A DNA stretch of 55,747 nt from Cryobacterium sp. Y50 (GTDB lineage Bacteria > Actinomycetota > Actinomycetes > Actinomycetales > Microbacteriaceae). The stretch is from contig NZ_PJJM01000074.1 in assembly GCF_002929805.1 (NCBI RefSeq), positions 1-55,747 on the forward strand, in the 5' to 3' direction. The notes under the pieces were generated by a model. That model ran no database searches. It was given only the letters and a program-made list of their open reading frames with translations, and was not told where the DNA came from. A program made the position numbers and the translations under genes. The stretch's first letter is position 1. Each line of letters begins with the position of its first letter. Of this stretch, positions 1 to 8,145 are shown one piece after another.

Positions 1-1
1 A

Positions 2-58
2 TTCGCCATGCTGCGAGACGGCACCCTCTACGAAACTGAACACCAACTCGCTGCTTGA
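2..58 (+). CDS. 3' end of an unidentified gene cut by the window edge
   Basis: Only the last 18 codons are visible, open from the window edge to a TGA at 56-58 and ending in the residues ETEHQLAA. The stretch is too short to assign a family. The frame is inferred only from being open, so it may be chance. Confidence 0.3.
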   Translation, partial: FAMLRDGTLYETEHQLAA

Positions 59-356
59 CAAAAACATAGGGGCACCCCCCGGTTTCCCGTTGACTAATTT
101 AGGTTCATGTTGATGAGGGGCACGGCCGTTGGTCGGCTCAGCGGCGCGTTAGAGTGGGTAGCGCAAAGCTTGCCGCGAAATGGGTCCGGAGGATTTGCGT
201 TAATCGTGTTACTCACGAATGTGGGATTGCTTCGATAGCCGACGCCTCGCCCGCGAGAACTCGCTGCCCGGAACCTGTCGAAGCCGCGTATTTTTTGCGA
301 ATGTTGAATGAAGTCGAGTTTGGGTGTAACCAAGGCTTTGGAGAAAGAGGGAACGC
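59..356. other. Intergenic stretch before the FemAB-like gene
   Basis: About 300 bases with no convincing gene on either strand. A TTGACT hexamer lies at 90-95, but no good -10 box stands at the proper spacing. Short open frames here are shadows without a ribosome site or recognisable protein. The segment probably holds the promoter of the gene starting at 357. Confidence 0.4.
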
Positions 357-1319
357 GTGCTGCCAGCTGGAATGGACGATCAATCTCGACACTATGAATT
401 GTTGTCGGACGACAGATGGCTGGAATGGAATGCTCGCACGTGGGGGCTCAGGCCACAGAGAGTTGCCTACGAACCGGACGGAGGAGAATTCAAGCTGTCT
501 GGGGTGCTCTATACCGACAAGCGTGGGCGCGTGCGGATGCCGCGCCTGAACCCCTATGTTCCCTTCCGATTCGAGTCCTCGGGAGCGCGCCGTCCGGAGA
601 GAATGAGTCGCCAGTGGGCTACAGTTGCAGGCCTTCTTGCCAAGGATCTGGCCGCGAGAAAGACGATCGGGCAAATTGCGCTACCTCCTGAGTTCACCGA
701 TGCTCGACCGTTCCAGTGGCAGGGTTTCACAGTCGAGGTGCGTTACACCTATACGGCGGCCTTACCCTACGCAATTGAGTCGGCATCGCAGGCCGTAAGA
801 AAAAACATCAACAAAGCAGTGCGAGAAGGATTCCAGTTCGAATCCACTGAGAGTGCGGCAGAGATCGTCAAGTGCCTACAATCGACCGCAAATCGCAAGG
901 GTTTTGGCTATCATGTCGACACTGAGAGTTTGAAAGATTTGTTTGGACTTCTAAACGCTGACGAGTGTCGAGCGCATGTCGTTCGCGACGCAACTGGAAC
1001 AGTAGTGAGCGCGGGAGTGCGTCTGATCACGGTCGGCGGTACTGCGCTCGACTGGGTGCAGGGAACTGAACTCGAAGCGCTCAAGCGGGGTGCTGCGCAA
1101 TTAATGTATCGCGGGGCGCTCGACGATTTGGGTACCACCGGGGCAATATCTTTCGACTACGGCGGCGCGAACATTCAATCCGTCACAGCAGCAAAAGCGG
1201 CCTGGGGAATGACGCTGACTCCATACTTCGTGCTTGGCCAGCCAGACGCCCGTCACCTTTACAAAAGCGCAAGAGGTGCGACGAAACGTTTGTTCCCTCG
1301 CCCCAATGCTCAAGCTTGA
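357..1319 (+). CDS. FemAB/GNAT-fold acyl- or aminoacyl-transferase-like protein
   Basis: A 320-residue protein of the FemAB-like GNAT superfamily (BioF2-like acetyltransferase proteins often found in exopolysaccharide loci). The C-terminal half has the expected arrangement: a conserved RKNINKAVREGF helix near residue 145, a strand region around VVSAGVRLI, and the FDYGGAN segment near residue 270 that typifies the family. It probably acylates or aminoacylates a glycan or glycan precursor in the cytoplasm, but the donor and acceptor cannot be read from the sequence. The GTG at 357 is chosen because a GAAAGAGG ribosome site lies about six bases upstream; an in-frame ATG follows at 372. It faces a convergent ceramidase-like gene across six bases. 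Confidence 0.75.
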   Translation: MLPAGMDDQSRHYELLSDDRWLEWNARTWGLRPQRVAYEPDGGEFKLSGVLYTDKRGRVRMPRLNPYVPFRFESSGARRPERMSRQWATVAGLLAKDLAARKTIGQIALPPEFTDARPFQWQGFTVEVRYTYTAALPYAIESASQAVRKNINKAVREGFQFESTESAAEIVKCLQSTANRKGFGYHVDTESLKDLFGLLNADECRAHVVRDATGTVVSAGVRLITVGGTALDWVQGTELEALKRGAAQLMYRGALDDLGTTGAISFDYGGANIQSVTAAKAAWGMTLTPYFVLGQPDARHLYKSARGATKRLFPRPNAQA

Positions 1320-1325
1320 CTACGT

Positions 1326-2570
1326 CTACCCTGATCCCGCCACGGCACGGAATCCACTGAGAATCTCTTCTTCGATCCGCTCGTTGATGGCGCCTAGGCC
1401 AAACGCCTTACAGTACCCGCCTCCTTCGTACCCGCCTTCCTGCAGGATGCCGTGCGTTGGGATGTAGCCGAATGTATCGTCAATACATCCCACACAGAAG
1501 GCAAATTTCGCACCTGTAAGACTTCGGACGGGCCCCGCGTATTCAGCTACTACTTCTCCGCTGACGGCGAGAATCGAGAATTCGGGGCCGATATGAAGGC
1601 CGTGAAATGACACGTCAGATTTAAGGCCATCCACAAATGCCGATCCTGGACGGGTGACGCGGGCGACGGTAATCTCGTCCGAGGCGACTTCACGCTCCGT
1701 CAGGATGGTCGACAGGACTGCTCGTGTAAGGCTCTCGGACCACTTCTCGTAGGCCGCACCGGTCATGTCCTCGAAGAGTGGGCCGGAAACAATGCGACGC
1801 AAGAAACGCAAGGGAGTATGAACTCTCGCGCTGGCGCTCGGGCGGGTATTCCCCGAGAAGCCCTGAAAGTAGAGGACTGGAAGTTCGCCATTGCCCGCGT
1901 TCACCCTCAGTGCGTCTCGGACCGGATGGGGAAAATGTGCCGCAACGGTATTGAGCTGGGGATAAGCCACTGGGTGACAGGCGTAATTCCACAAGACTGC
2001 AATTTGATCGCCGTTCGCCCGGCGAATGCTTACCGTAATGAGGGTGTCGTCTGTGGTGCCTCGAGGATTGGGTGCGTTGATGAAGGCGTTGATGCGCGGA
2101 CGCTTGGCTAAAAAAATGAGCTTCTTCCTGCGCCTATTAATGCTGTGTGCGGCGATTGACTGAGCTGCCGATACTACAACGGGCTTGGCGATCCCGATTT
2201 GCAGCACGGATCGGACGGCGGCCGAAACTGTTTCCCTCAGCCAGTCGATATAGTCGGGGTCGGGGGTGCCGAGTCCCGGCTTCGTGTCGTCTGTCATAGG
2301 GGCGCGATGCGTGTGCGACGCCGCCAGAAAAATCTGAGCCGGTCTCAGCGGGTGGGCGGCGGCCTCTACGGCTGCCCGTAGTATTCGGCCCGGATAGAGT
2401 AAATCCACAGTGACAATAAGAATGGGGTCGCCCGTTTCCGGCCAGAGCACGAGAAAATTGGCCTCAATGGGCTCGGCGACTCCGAGCCACCGCGAGTCCC
2501 CGGCCCCGGCGGCTCCGAGTTGAACTTGCGAAGTTGGTGAGATGTCGAGCGAGATTGCGGAGGCGTGCAT
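1326..2570 (-). CDS. Neutral/alkaline ceramidase-like hydrolase
   Basis: A 414-residue protein resembling the N-terminal catalytic domain of neutral/alkaline non-lysosomal ceramidases, zinc amidases that release fatty acid from ceramide. Supporting signatures are ASHTHRAP near residue 84, NYACHPVAYP near residue 195 (candidate metal histidines) and QGFSGNTRP near residue 235. It is shorter than secreted ceramidases (about 650 residues), lacks their C-terminal Ig-like domain and shows no obvious signal peptide. Such short homologues are often found in bacterial polysaccharide clusters, where they may hydrolyse or form an amide on a sugar or lipid. The exact substrate is unknown. It is transcribed against its neighbours. 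Confidence 0.75.
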   Translation of the reverse strand: MHASAISLDISPTSQVQLGAAGAGDSRWLGVAEPIEANFLVLWPETGDPILIVTVDLLYPGRILRAAVEAAAHPLRPAQIFLAASHTHRAPMTDDTKPGLGTPDPDYIDWLRETVSAAVRSVLQIGIAKPVVVSAAQSIAAHSINRRRKKLIFLAKRPRINAFINAPNPRGTTDDTLITVSIRRANGDQIAVLWNYACHPVAYPQLNTVAAHFPHPVRDALRVNAGNGELPVLYFQGFSGNTRPSASARVHTPLRFLRRIVSGPLFEDMTGAAYEKWSESLTRAVLSTILTEREVASDEITVARVTRPGSAFVDGLKSDVSFHGLHIGPEFSILAVSGEVVAEYAGPVRSLTGAKFAFCVGCIDDTFGYIPTHGILQEGGYEGGGYCKAFGLGAINERIEEEILSGFRAVAGSG

Positions 2571-3300
2571 GGGTCACTTTCCGTGGGGTTAGGTCGAAGT
2601 CTACGAGATCGCACGTTGTCGGGAGGTCGACCGCCTCGTGCCTGCGTGACTTAGACAGATCTACTGGCGCTGTTTGACTTCAGCCAATAGATGAGGTCAC
2701 ATTGCGACGGCGGACCCTGTCGAAGGGCGTTGTCCAAGCTAGTCATATTTCGGGGAGTATTTGGGGCGGCGCCTGGATAAGTTGCCTCCTGTCATTTGAA
2801 GATTCGTCCTTCTTGGGAACGATGAATGCGCGTGTGGACGGTGCGACGTTGAGCTCCCGGAGTTGAAGGACGCTGCCGCGTTGGAGAAGTCGCTGGACGC
2901 CCACGTGTGGCTGTTAACGCCGAGCCAAAACAGGGCCGCGATACTGGCCCTATTTTCGCTCGGCGTTAACAGTGGCTTCGGCCTGCGCCCTTCCGGGCAG
3001 GCGGAAGAATCTCACCCGACGCAGGGAGAATTCGGAAGGCCGCAGAGCTCACATGAACGGAACGGTTTAGTACTGAGCCCAAGAAGGGCTTGGGGGTCAT
3101 CGAATGCTGCTACCGGGATGCACGCGTCGGAGGCAGCGGCTAGTGCGGACCTTATACTTTTGAACGGTTAAGGTTGAATTGCCGCGCAATTTTTGAAGGG
3201 TCAAACCGACTAGCGGCGGACACTACGCACATGGACGAATGGCAAGTGATAACTGGTGAAGAGGCTCTTAAGCCGGCTAGCGGGTCGTTGGAGCGGCCCG
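2571..3300. other. Long gene-free interval with a strong hairpin
   Basis: About 700 bases between the divergent ceramidase-like and flippase genes. I see no supported gene. An open frame at 2863-3171 reads through a near-perfect inverted repeat and then becomes low-quality sequence; its upstream frame is also open (residues DECACGRCDVELPEL), so it could be a decayed gene end. The interval probably carries both divergent promoters. Confidence 0.5.
2911..2972. repeat. 27-bp imperfect inverted repeat (long hairpin)
   Basis: The arms 2911-2937 and 2946-2972 are reverse complements at 25 of 27 positions, separated by an 8-base loop (GCGATACT). Each arm contains GTTAACGCCGAGC. The arms run out in A-rich and T-rich tracts near the loop rather than after the stem, so this is not a classic terminator. 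It could be a cruciform, a recombination or integration site, or a bidirectional terminator. Confidence 0.8.
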
Positions 3301-5076
3301 ATGAAGGGCATGGCCGCAATTGCGTCAGGATCGCTCATTGGGCAGTTGATCCTCGCAGGGGCCACCCCACTCTTGTCACGAATATATCCTCCGGAGAGTT
3401 TTGGTGCCTTCTCGGTAGTGTTGGCGATCTCAGCAATTATCGGCCCCGCCGCGACTCTTAGATTTGAGTCGGCGCTTCTCCTACCAAAGCATGAGGATGA
3501 CGCTCGGCGATTGTTTCGACTGGGTATGTTGAGCGCAGTTTCAATTTCAGGGCTCGCCGTACTGGCGATCTGGGTGGCAGATAGAGCTGCATGGAACGTG
3601 GGGTGGGAGGAGGTCGACTACGCACCGGCCTGGGTCGGTGGCATGGTGCTCGCGTCCGCGACATTTTCCGTATTGAGCCAGGCCGCTCTCCGCGACCGAA
3701 ACTATGCGACGGTGGCTAAGCGATCCGTTGCACAATCGGCGGGGATTGTCGTTGGACAGGTAGCGTTTGGAGCGCTCACGCTGTCCCCAGCCGGGCTTTT
3801 GGGAGGATTTCTCGTTGGGCGTTGCGTCGGGTATGTTCCCCTTGTGCGCGCGACCAAGTCGCTGCTTGCGCGCCCGTCTTCTGGAGACTACAGAACAATT
3901 CTGCGGTCGTACTGGCGTTTTCCGCTAGTACTCACTCCATCAGGGCTGTTGAACGCGCTGGGGACTCAGTTGCCGATGATAATTATTGCAGCTTGGTTTG
4001 GGGTGGGGAGCGCAGGTGAGCTCGGGATGGCGCAAAGGCTGGTCTTCATTCCTGCTACTTTGCTGGGAACGTCCATGGGGGAGGTATTCGGTGCCGAGAT
4101 GTCGCGTCGGCTTCGGCTTGGGCTAGGCGGGGAAAGGCAAATTTACCTGCGATCATCAGCCCGGATGGGCCTGATTTCGGTGGCCGTGGTCGTCGGGATT
4201 TTGGTCCTTGCACCGTGGTTCTTGCCTTTTGTACTGGGGCCGGCGTGGGGAGAAAGTGGCTTCTACGCGCAAGCCATGGCGATGTCAGTTGGAGCCGGCC
4301 TAATTGCGTCCCCGATGAGCAAGGTATATGCCATCCACCAGTCATTCGCGTCAATTGCCGTCGACACGACCCGAATAGTCTTCATCGCAGTGGCTGCCAC
4401 AGGCGCGCATTTCCTCCACCTTGACGCAGTCCAGACGACTTGGGCGTTATACGGAGCGCAAACGCTGAACTACGCAGTGACCTGGATTTATGGATTGCGC
4501 ATCGTTTCCCGGGCGGACGTCAATTACGAGCAGAAGGCTTTCATGAGATCACCTGTAAGAGTCATGCGTCAACGTGTCTACTTGTGGACCCGAGACGCGC
4601 CGGGCGCCAACTTGGGCTCTGTCGAAGTGTTCCCCATAGCACGGGAGAACGTTTCTCGCGTACTTGACTTTCGAAGTGCACAGCAAGTTTCCGTATTTGA
4701 GAACTACCTTGATGAGGGGAGAACGGGCGTCTTCGGTGCAGTGGGCGAACGCGTGGTTGGACACGCCTGGGCATCTTCTCGGTCCGACACTACCGCGACC
4801 CTAAGTCGTTATTTTCGACTGCGGCCGGGGGACACATTGATTCACCACTGCCATGTCGACGAGTCGGCGCGCGGGCAGGGCGTCTACGGTGCAATGCTTC
4901 GGGCGCTTGTCGAGAAAATGCTTGCCGACAGTCGGGTACGTCGAATCTTTATCGACACCGAGCGTTCAAATGTTCCTTCGATTCGGGGCATTGAAAAGGC
5001 GGGATTCTCGTTCGTCGAGGAAGCCACATATATTCGCGTTGGCAAGTGGCTGGTCTTCAGAACGCAGAAGAAATGA
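3301..5076 (+). CDS. Wzx-type polysaccharide flippase fused to a GNAT acetyltransferase
   Basis: The first ~420 residues are a MATE/MOP-superfamily flippase that would move undecaprenyl-linked repeat units across the membrane: it opens with ASGSLIGQLI and LSRIYPPESFGAFSVV and has repeated hydrophobic segments. After ~50 linker residues the same uninterrupted frame continues into a GNAT domain with FGAVGERVVGHAW, the acetyl-CoA loop DESARGQGVYGAML (about residues 520-533) and a C-terminal IEKAGFSFVEEATYIRVG. Family flippases normally end before such a domain. ATG 3301 is preferred because GGAG lies seven bases upstream (3290-3293); GTG 3256 is an in-frame alternative giving 606 residues. The GNAT part might acetylate the exported oligosaccharide or simply be a fused neighbour. 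Confidence 0.85.
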   Translation: MKGMAAIASGSLIGQLILAGATPLLSRIYPPESFGAFSVVLAISAIIGPAATLRFESALLLPKHEDDARRLFRLGMLSAVSISGLAVLAIWVADRAAWNVGWEEVDYAPAWVGGMVLASATFSVLSQAALRDRNYATVAKRSVAQSAGIVVGQVAFGALTLSPAGLLGGFLVGRCVGYVPLVRATKSLLARPSSGDYRTILRSYWRFPLVLTPSGLLNALGTQLPMIIIAAWFGVGSAGELGMAQRLVFIPATLLGTSMGEVFGAEMSRRLRLGLGGERQIYLRSSARMGLISVAVVVGILVLAPWFLPFVLGPAWGESGFYAQAMAMSVGAGLIASPMSKVYAIHQSFASIAVDTTRIVFIAVAATGAHFLHLDAVQTTWALYGAQTLNYAVTWIYGLRIVSRADVNYEQKAFMRSPVRVMRQRVYLWTRDAPGANLGSVEVFPIARENVSRVLDFRSAQQVSVFENYLDEGRTGVFGAVGERVVGHAWASSRSDTTATLSRYFRLRPGDTLIHHCHVDESARGQGVYGAMLRALVEKMLADSRVRRIFIDTERSNVPSIRGIEKAGFSFVEEATYIRVGKWLVFRTQKK

Positions 5077-5418
5077 ACCCGCCGTGAGCGCACAGATCAT
5101 GTTGCGCGTCCTTCCTAGAGGGTCGCGGCTTGACGCCGCGGCTCAAGCCAACGATTCGGCGTGTTGGCGCCAACCGAAGTATTGCTTTTTCCTCCAGGTC
5201 GTTTCTAGGGCGAATTCCAGCGGTCGTCGCAACACGAATTCGTTCGTGGAATCGTCGTGCGTCGACGAAGTACCGGTCTGTTCGCCAGCGGCGGCCGTCG
5301 CCTAGTGACGCGCGTTTTGTCGCCTTCGATGCAACGTTTTTCATGGGGTGCATTTCGCTGGCAAGCGATATGTTCGCGCGTGGGCTAATGTTATTTGACC
5401 CCCTTTTGGCTGGGCTTG
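5077..5418. other. Gene-free interval with small palindromes
   Basis: About 340 bases without a supported gene. A hairpin GGCTTGA/TCAAGCC (5127-5149, loop itself GC-palindromic) may terminate the flippase transcript. A perfect 12-base palindrome GTTGGCGCCAAC lies at 5163-5174. The open frames on both strands here have no recognisable product. Confidence 0.4.
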
Positions 5419-6030
5419 ATGACTCAAACGCGGGGAGCACGGTTGTATATCGCAGATAGCGCGACAGTTTCCGAGGCCGCTTCAATCGGTGAAGGCACAA
5501 AGATCTGGGACTTGGCGCAAGTTCGCGAAGGCGCCGTGCTGGGCTCCAATTGCACCGTCGGGCGCGGGGCGTACATCGGCTCCGGCGTCTCGATCGGCAA
5601 GAATTCTAAGATCCAAAACGACGCCCTCATTTACGAGCCGGCGGTCCTGGGCGACGGAGTCTTCGTGGGCCCAGCCGTTGTGCTGACCAACGACACGTAT
5701 CCTCGTGCCATCAACGCTGACGGCACCCAGAAGTCCGCCGGTGACTGGACGCCGACCGGCGTCATCATCGGAGAAGGCGCCGCCATCGGTGCACGCGCGG
5801 TGTGCGTTGCTCCCGTGCGTATCGGTCGATGGGCCACCGTGGCCGCCGGCGCGGTCGTCACGAAAGACGTAGCAGATTTCGCCTTGGTGGTCGGCGTACC
5901 CGCCCGGCAGATCGGCTGGGTCGGTAAGTCGGGTCGGCCCCTCGCCCAGGACGGTGAGCTGTGGATCTGTCCGCAATCGGGCGACCGGTATCGGGAAACA
6001 GCAGAAGGATTGACGGAGGAACACCAGTGA
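5419..6030 (+). CDS. wbpD: UDP-2-acetamido-3-amino-2,3-dideoxy-glucuronate N-acetyltransferase
   Basis: A 203-residue left-handed beta-helix (hexapeptide repeat) acyltransferase that would use acetyl-CoA to acetylate the 3-amino group of UDP-2-acetamido-3-amino-2,3-dideoxy-glucuronate. Repeated hexapeptide turns run from about residue 14 to 155 (for example IGEGTKIW, IGSGVSIG, IGEGAAIG), with the family's VLTNDTYPRA insert and VVGVPARQIGWV end. The following TCP-like tail WICPQSGDRY is typical of WbpD/WlbB. The ATG at 5419 is chosen over an upstream TTG at 5395. The stop overlaps the GTG of the aminotransferase gene, so the two are translationally coupled. The next three genes supply the other steps of the same pathway. 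Confidence 0.85.
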   Translation: MTQTRGARLYIADSATVSEAASIGEGTKIWDLAQVREGAVLGSNCTVGRGAYIGSGVSIGKNSKIQNDALIYEPAVLGDGVFVGPAVVLTNDTYPRAINADGTQKSAGDWTPTGVIIGEGAAIGARAVCVAPVRIGRWATVAAGAVVTKDVADFALVVGVPARQIGWVGKSGRPLAQDGELWICPQSGDRYRETAEGLTEEHQ

Positions 6031-7118
6031 CCAACACTTTCATCCCGGCGGCCAGCCCGATTATTGGTGAGGATGAGCGCCGTGCGGTCGACGCCGTGCT
6101 GATGTCGGGTCAGCTGGCTCAAGGCAGCGAAGTCGCAGAATTTGAAACTGAATTCTCAGACATTTTGGTTGATGGCCGGGCATCGGTCGCCGTCAATTCT
6201 GGCACCGCAGGTTTGCACCTCGGCCTTCTTGCAAGCGGTGTCGGCCCGGGAGATGAAGTAATCGTCCCGTCGTTCACTTTTGCAGCTACGGCCAACTCGG
6301 TCGCACTTACCGGAGCGACGCCGGTCTTTGCTGATATCGAGCCCGACCACTTCTGCCTTGATCCACGCTCCGTTGCATCGGTAGTCACCGAGCGCACTGT
6401 GGCCGTGATGCCCGTTCACCTCTACGGTCACCCCGCCGACATGCCGGGCCTCCAGAAAATCGCCGACGAACACGGGCTCAAGGTATTCGAGGATGCTGCT
6501 CAGGCACACGGGGCGAGCTTAAATGGTCAACGTGTGGGTTCGTTCGGACACTTCGCGATGTTCAGCCTGTATCCGACCAAGAACATGACATCTGGTGAAG
6601 GGGGAATGGTCACTACCAGTTCCGCAGACGTCGAACGGCGCCTCCGCCTGTTGCGTAACCAGGGCATGCTCAAGCAGTACGAGAACGAACTCGTCGGCTT
6701 CAACGCCCGCATGACCAACATCCATGCGGCAATTGGCCGCGTGCAGCTCACGAAAATCTGGGCGTGGACCGAACAACGCCGCAGCAACGCCCGTTTTCTC
6801 TCCGAGAATCTAACGGGCGTCTCTACTCCGCTCGTGGCAGAAGGCGCCGACCCGGTCTACCACCAATACACCGTTCGAGTTCTAGAAGACCGTGACCGCA
6901 TCGCGACGGCCCTGCGCGAGGAGTACCAGATCGGAAGCGGCGTGTACTACCCGATTCCCAACCACCGGTTGCCATCGTTCCGACGCATAGAGGACCTTCC
7001 CGAAACCGAGAAGGCGTCTTGCGAAGTACTTTCGCTGCCGGTGCACCCTTCCTTGTCTCAGCAGGACCTAGAGCGGATCGTGCACGCCGTCAACACGCTA
7101 ACGAAAGCGGGAGCATAA
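6027..7118 (+). CDS. wbpE: UDP-3-keto-hexuronate aminotransferase (DegT/DnrJ/EryC1/StrS family)
   Basis: A 363-residue PLP-dependent sugar aminotransferase. It would put an amino group on the 3-keto sugar made by the adjacent oxidoreductase, using glutamate as donor. Family marks are the nucleotide-sugar phosphate site AVNSGTAGLHLGL, the PLP-ring aspartate D156 in FEDAAQAHGA, and the Schiff-base lysine K185 in LYPTKNMTSGEGG. The GTG at 6027 is chosen because GGAGGA lies at 6015-6020 and the start overlaps the previous stop (GTGA). Longer in-frame starts lie inside the previous gene. Its stop overlaps the next start (TAATG), so the wbpD-wbpE-wbpB genes form one tight operon. Confidence 0.9.
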   Translation: MTNTFIPAASPIIGEDERRAVDAVLMSGQLAQGSEVAEFETEFSDILVDGRASVAVNSGTAGLHLGLLASGVGPGDEVIVPSFTFAATANSVALTGATPVFADIEPDHFCLDPRSVASVVTERTVAVMPVHLYGHPADMPGLQKIADEHGLKVFEDAAQAHGASLNGQRVGSFGHFAMFSLYPTKNMTSGEGGMVTTSSADVERRLRLLRNQGMLKQYENELVGFNARMTNIHAAIGRVQLTKIWAWTEQRRSNARFLSENLTGVSTPLVAEGADPVYHQYTVRVLEDRDRIATALREEYQIGSGVYYPIPNHRLPSFRRIEDLPETEKASCEVLSLPVHPSLSQQDLERIVHAVNTLTKAGA

Positions 7119-8104
7119 TGACCGAGCTACGCGCGGGCCTGATCGGGCTGGGCATGATGGGCCGTCACCACGCACGGGTATTGCGCGAGATGCCCGGCGT
7201 CGACCTCGTGGCGGTCGCCGACGAGATGGGCGACCCGCACGCAGTCGCCGGTTCCACACCTTTCTGCCGGTCCGTCGATGAGCTCATCGCTCAGAAGATC
7301 GACATGGCTGTTGTTGCCGTGCCCACAGCGTTTCATGCCGCAGTAGGCCTTCAGCTGGCGGAAGCAGGTATTCACACGTTGGTCGAAAAACCCATCGCGA
7401 ACACGGTGGCTGAAGGGGAACTGCTCGTGGCAGCCTTTGAGTCACGGGGACTCGTCGGAGCCGTGGGGCACATCGAACGATACAACCCCGCCCTGCAGAG
7501 CATGCGTGAACGCATCAACGCCGGCGACCTTGGCGAGGTCTACCAGATCGCCACCCGCCGGCAGGGCCCCTTTCCCTCCCGAATTGCCGATGTTGGAGTA
7601 ATCAAGGACCTCGGTACCCACGACATGGACTCAACGGCGTGGCTTGCTCAGAGCGCCTATTCATCGGTCTTTGCGCAGACCGCGCACAAAAGCGGTCGCC
7701 CCCACGAAGACCTCGTTGTCGTCACGGGGCGATTGGGCAACAACGTGGTCACCAGCCATCTGGTGAACTGGTTGTCACCGTTCAAAGAGCGCGTCACGAT
7801 CGCTACTGGCGAAAAGGGCTCGCTAATAGCGGACACGATTACTGCGGATCTTTCGTTCTATGAAAATGGCACCGTGGCGACGACTTGGGACTCCATCGCG
7901 GCCTTCAGGGGCGTATCCGAAGGGCCCATGATTCGGTACGCGCTGGAGAAACGTGAACCACTGAGAGTTGAGCACGAGGCGTTCCGCGACGCTATTCTCG
8001 GCATTCGATCGGATGTCGTCACCATGCGTGAGGGACTTGCAACGCTTCAGGTGGCCGAAGCGGCGATTCAATCCTCCCGCACGGGTGACGTCGTCAAACT
8101 ATAA
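7118..8104 (+). CDS. wbpB: UDP-N-acetyl-hexuronate 3-dehydrogenase (Gfo/Idh/MocA family)
   Basis: A 328-residue NAD(P)-dependent oxidoreductase. The Rossmann motif GLIGLGMMGRHHAR is at residues 7-20 and the conserved EKP (E90-K91-P92) marks the Gfo/Idh/MocA family. The context assigns it to oxidising C3 of UDP-GlcNAcA (the WbpB/WlbA role), producing the 3-keto sugar for the aminotransferase directly upstream. The start ATG overlaps the aminotransferase stop as TAATG. Longer starts inside the previous gene are unlikely. Family membership is clear; the specific substrate is inferred from the neighbouring wbpA, wbpD and wbpE-like genes. Confidence 0.87.
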   Translation: MTELRAGLIGLGMMGRHHARVLREMPGVDLVAVADEMGDPHAVAGSTPFCRSVDELIAQKIDMAVVAVPTAFHAAVGLQLAEAGIHTLVEKPIANTVAEGELLVAAFESRGLVGAVGHIERYNPALQSMRERINAGDLGEVYQIATRRQGPFPSRIADVGVIKDLGTHDMDSTAWLAQSAYSSVFAQTAHKSGRPHEDLVVVTGRLGNNVVTSHLVNWLSPFKERVTIATGEKGSLIADTITADLSFYENGTVATTWDSIAAFRGVSEGPMIRYALEKREPLRVEHEAFRDAILGIRSDVVTMREGLATLQVAEAAIQSSRTGDVVKL

Positions 8105-8145
8105 GCGCTTCCTCAGTCCAGCAACATTAAGTTAGGTTTTGCCAC

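Noticed and set aside
2863..3171. A 102-codon open frame with a plausible N-terminal helix
   Set aside because: It crosses the long inverted repeat and degenerates afterwards; no family is recognisable and no ribosome site supports it.
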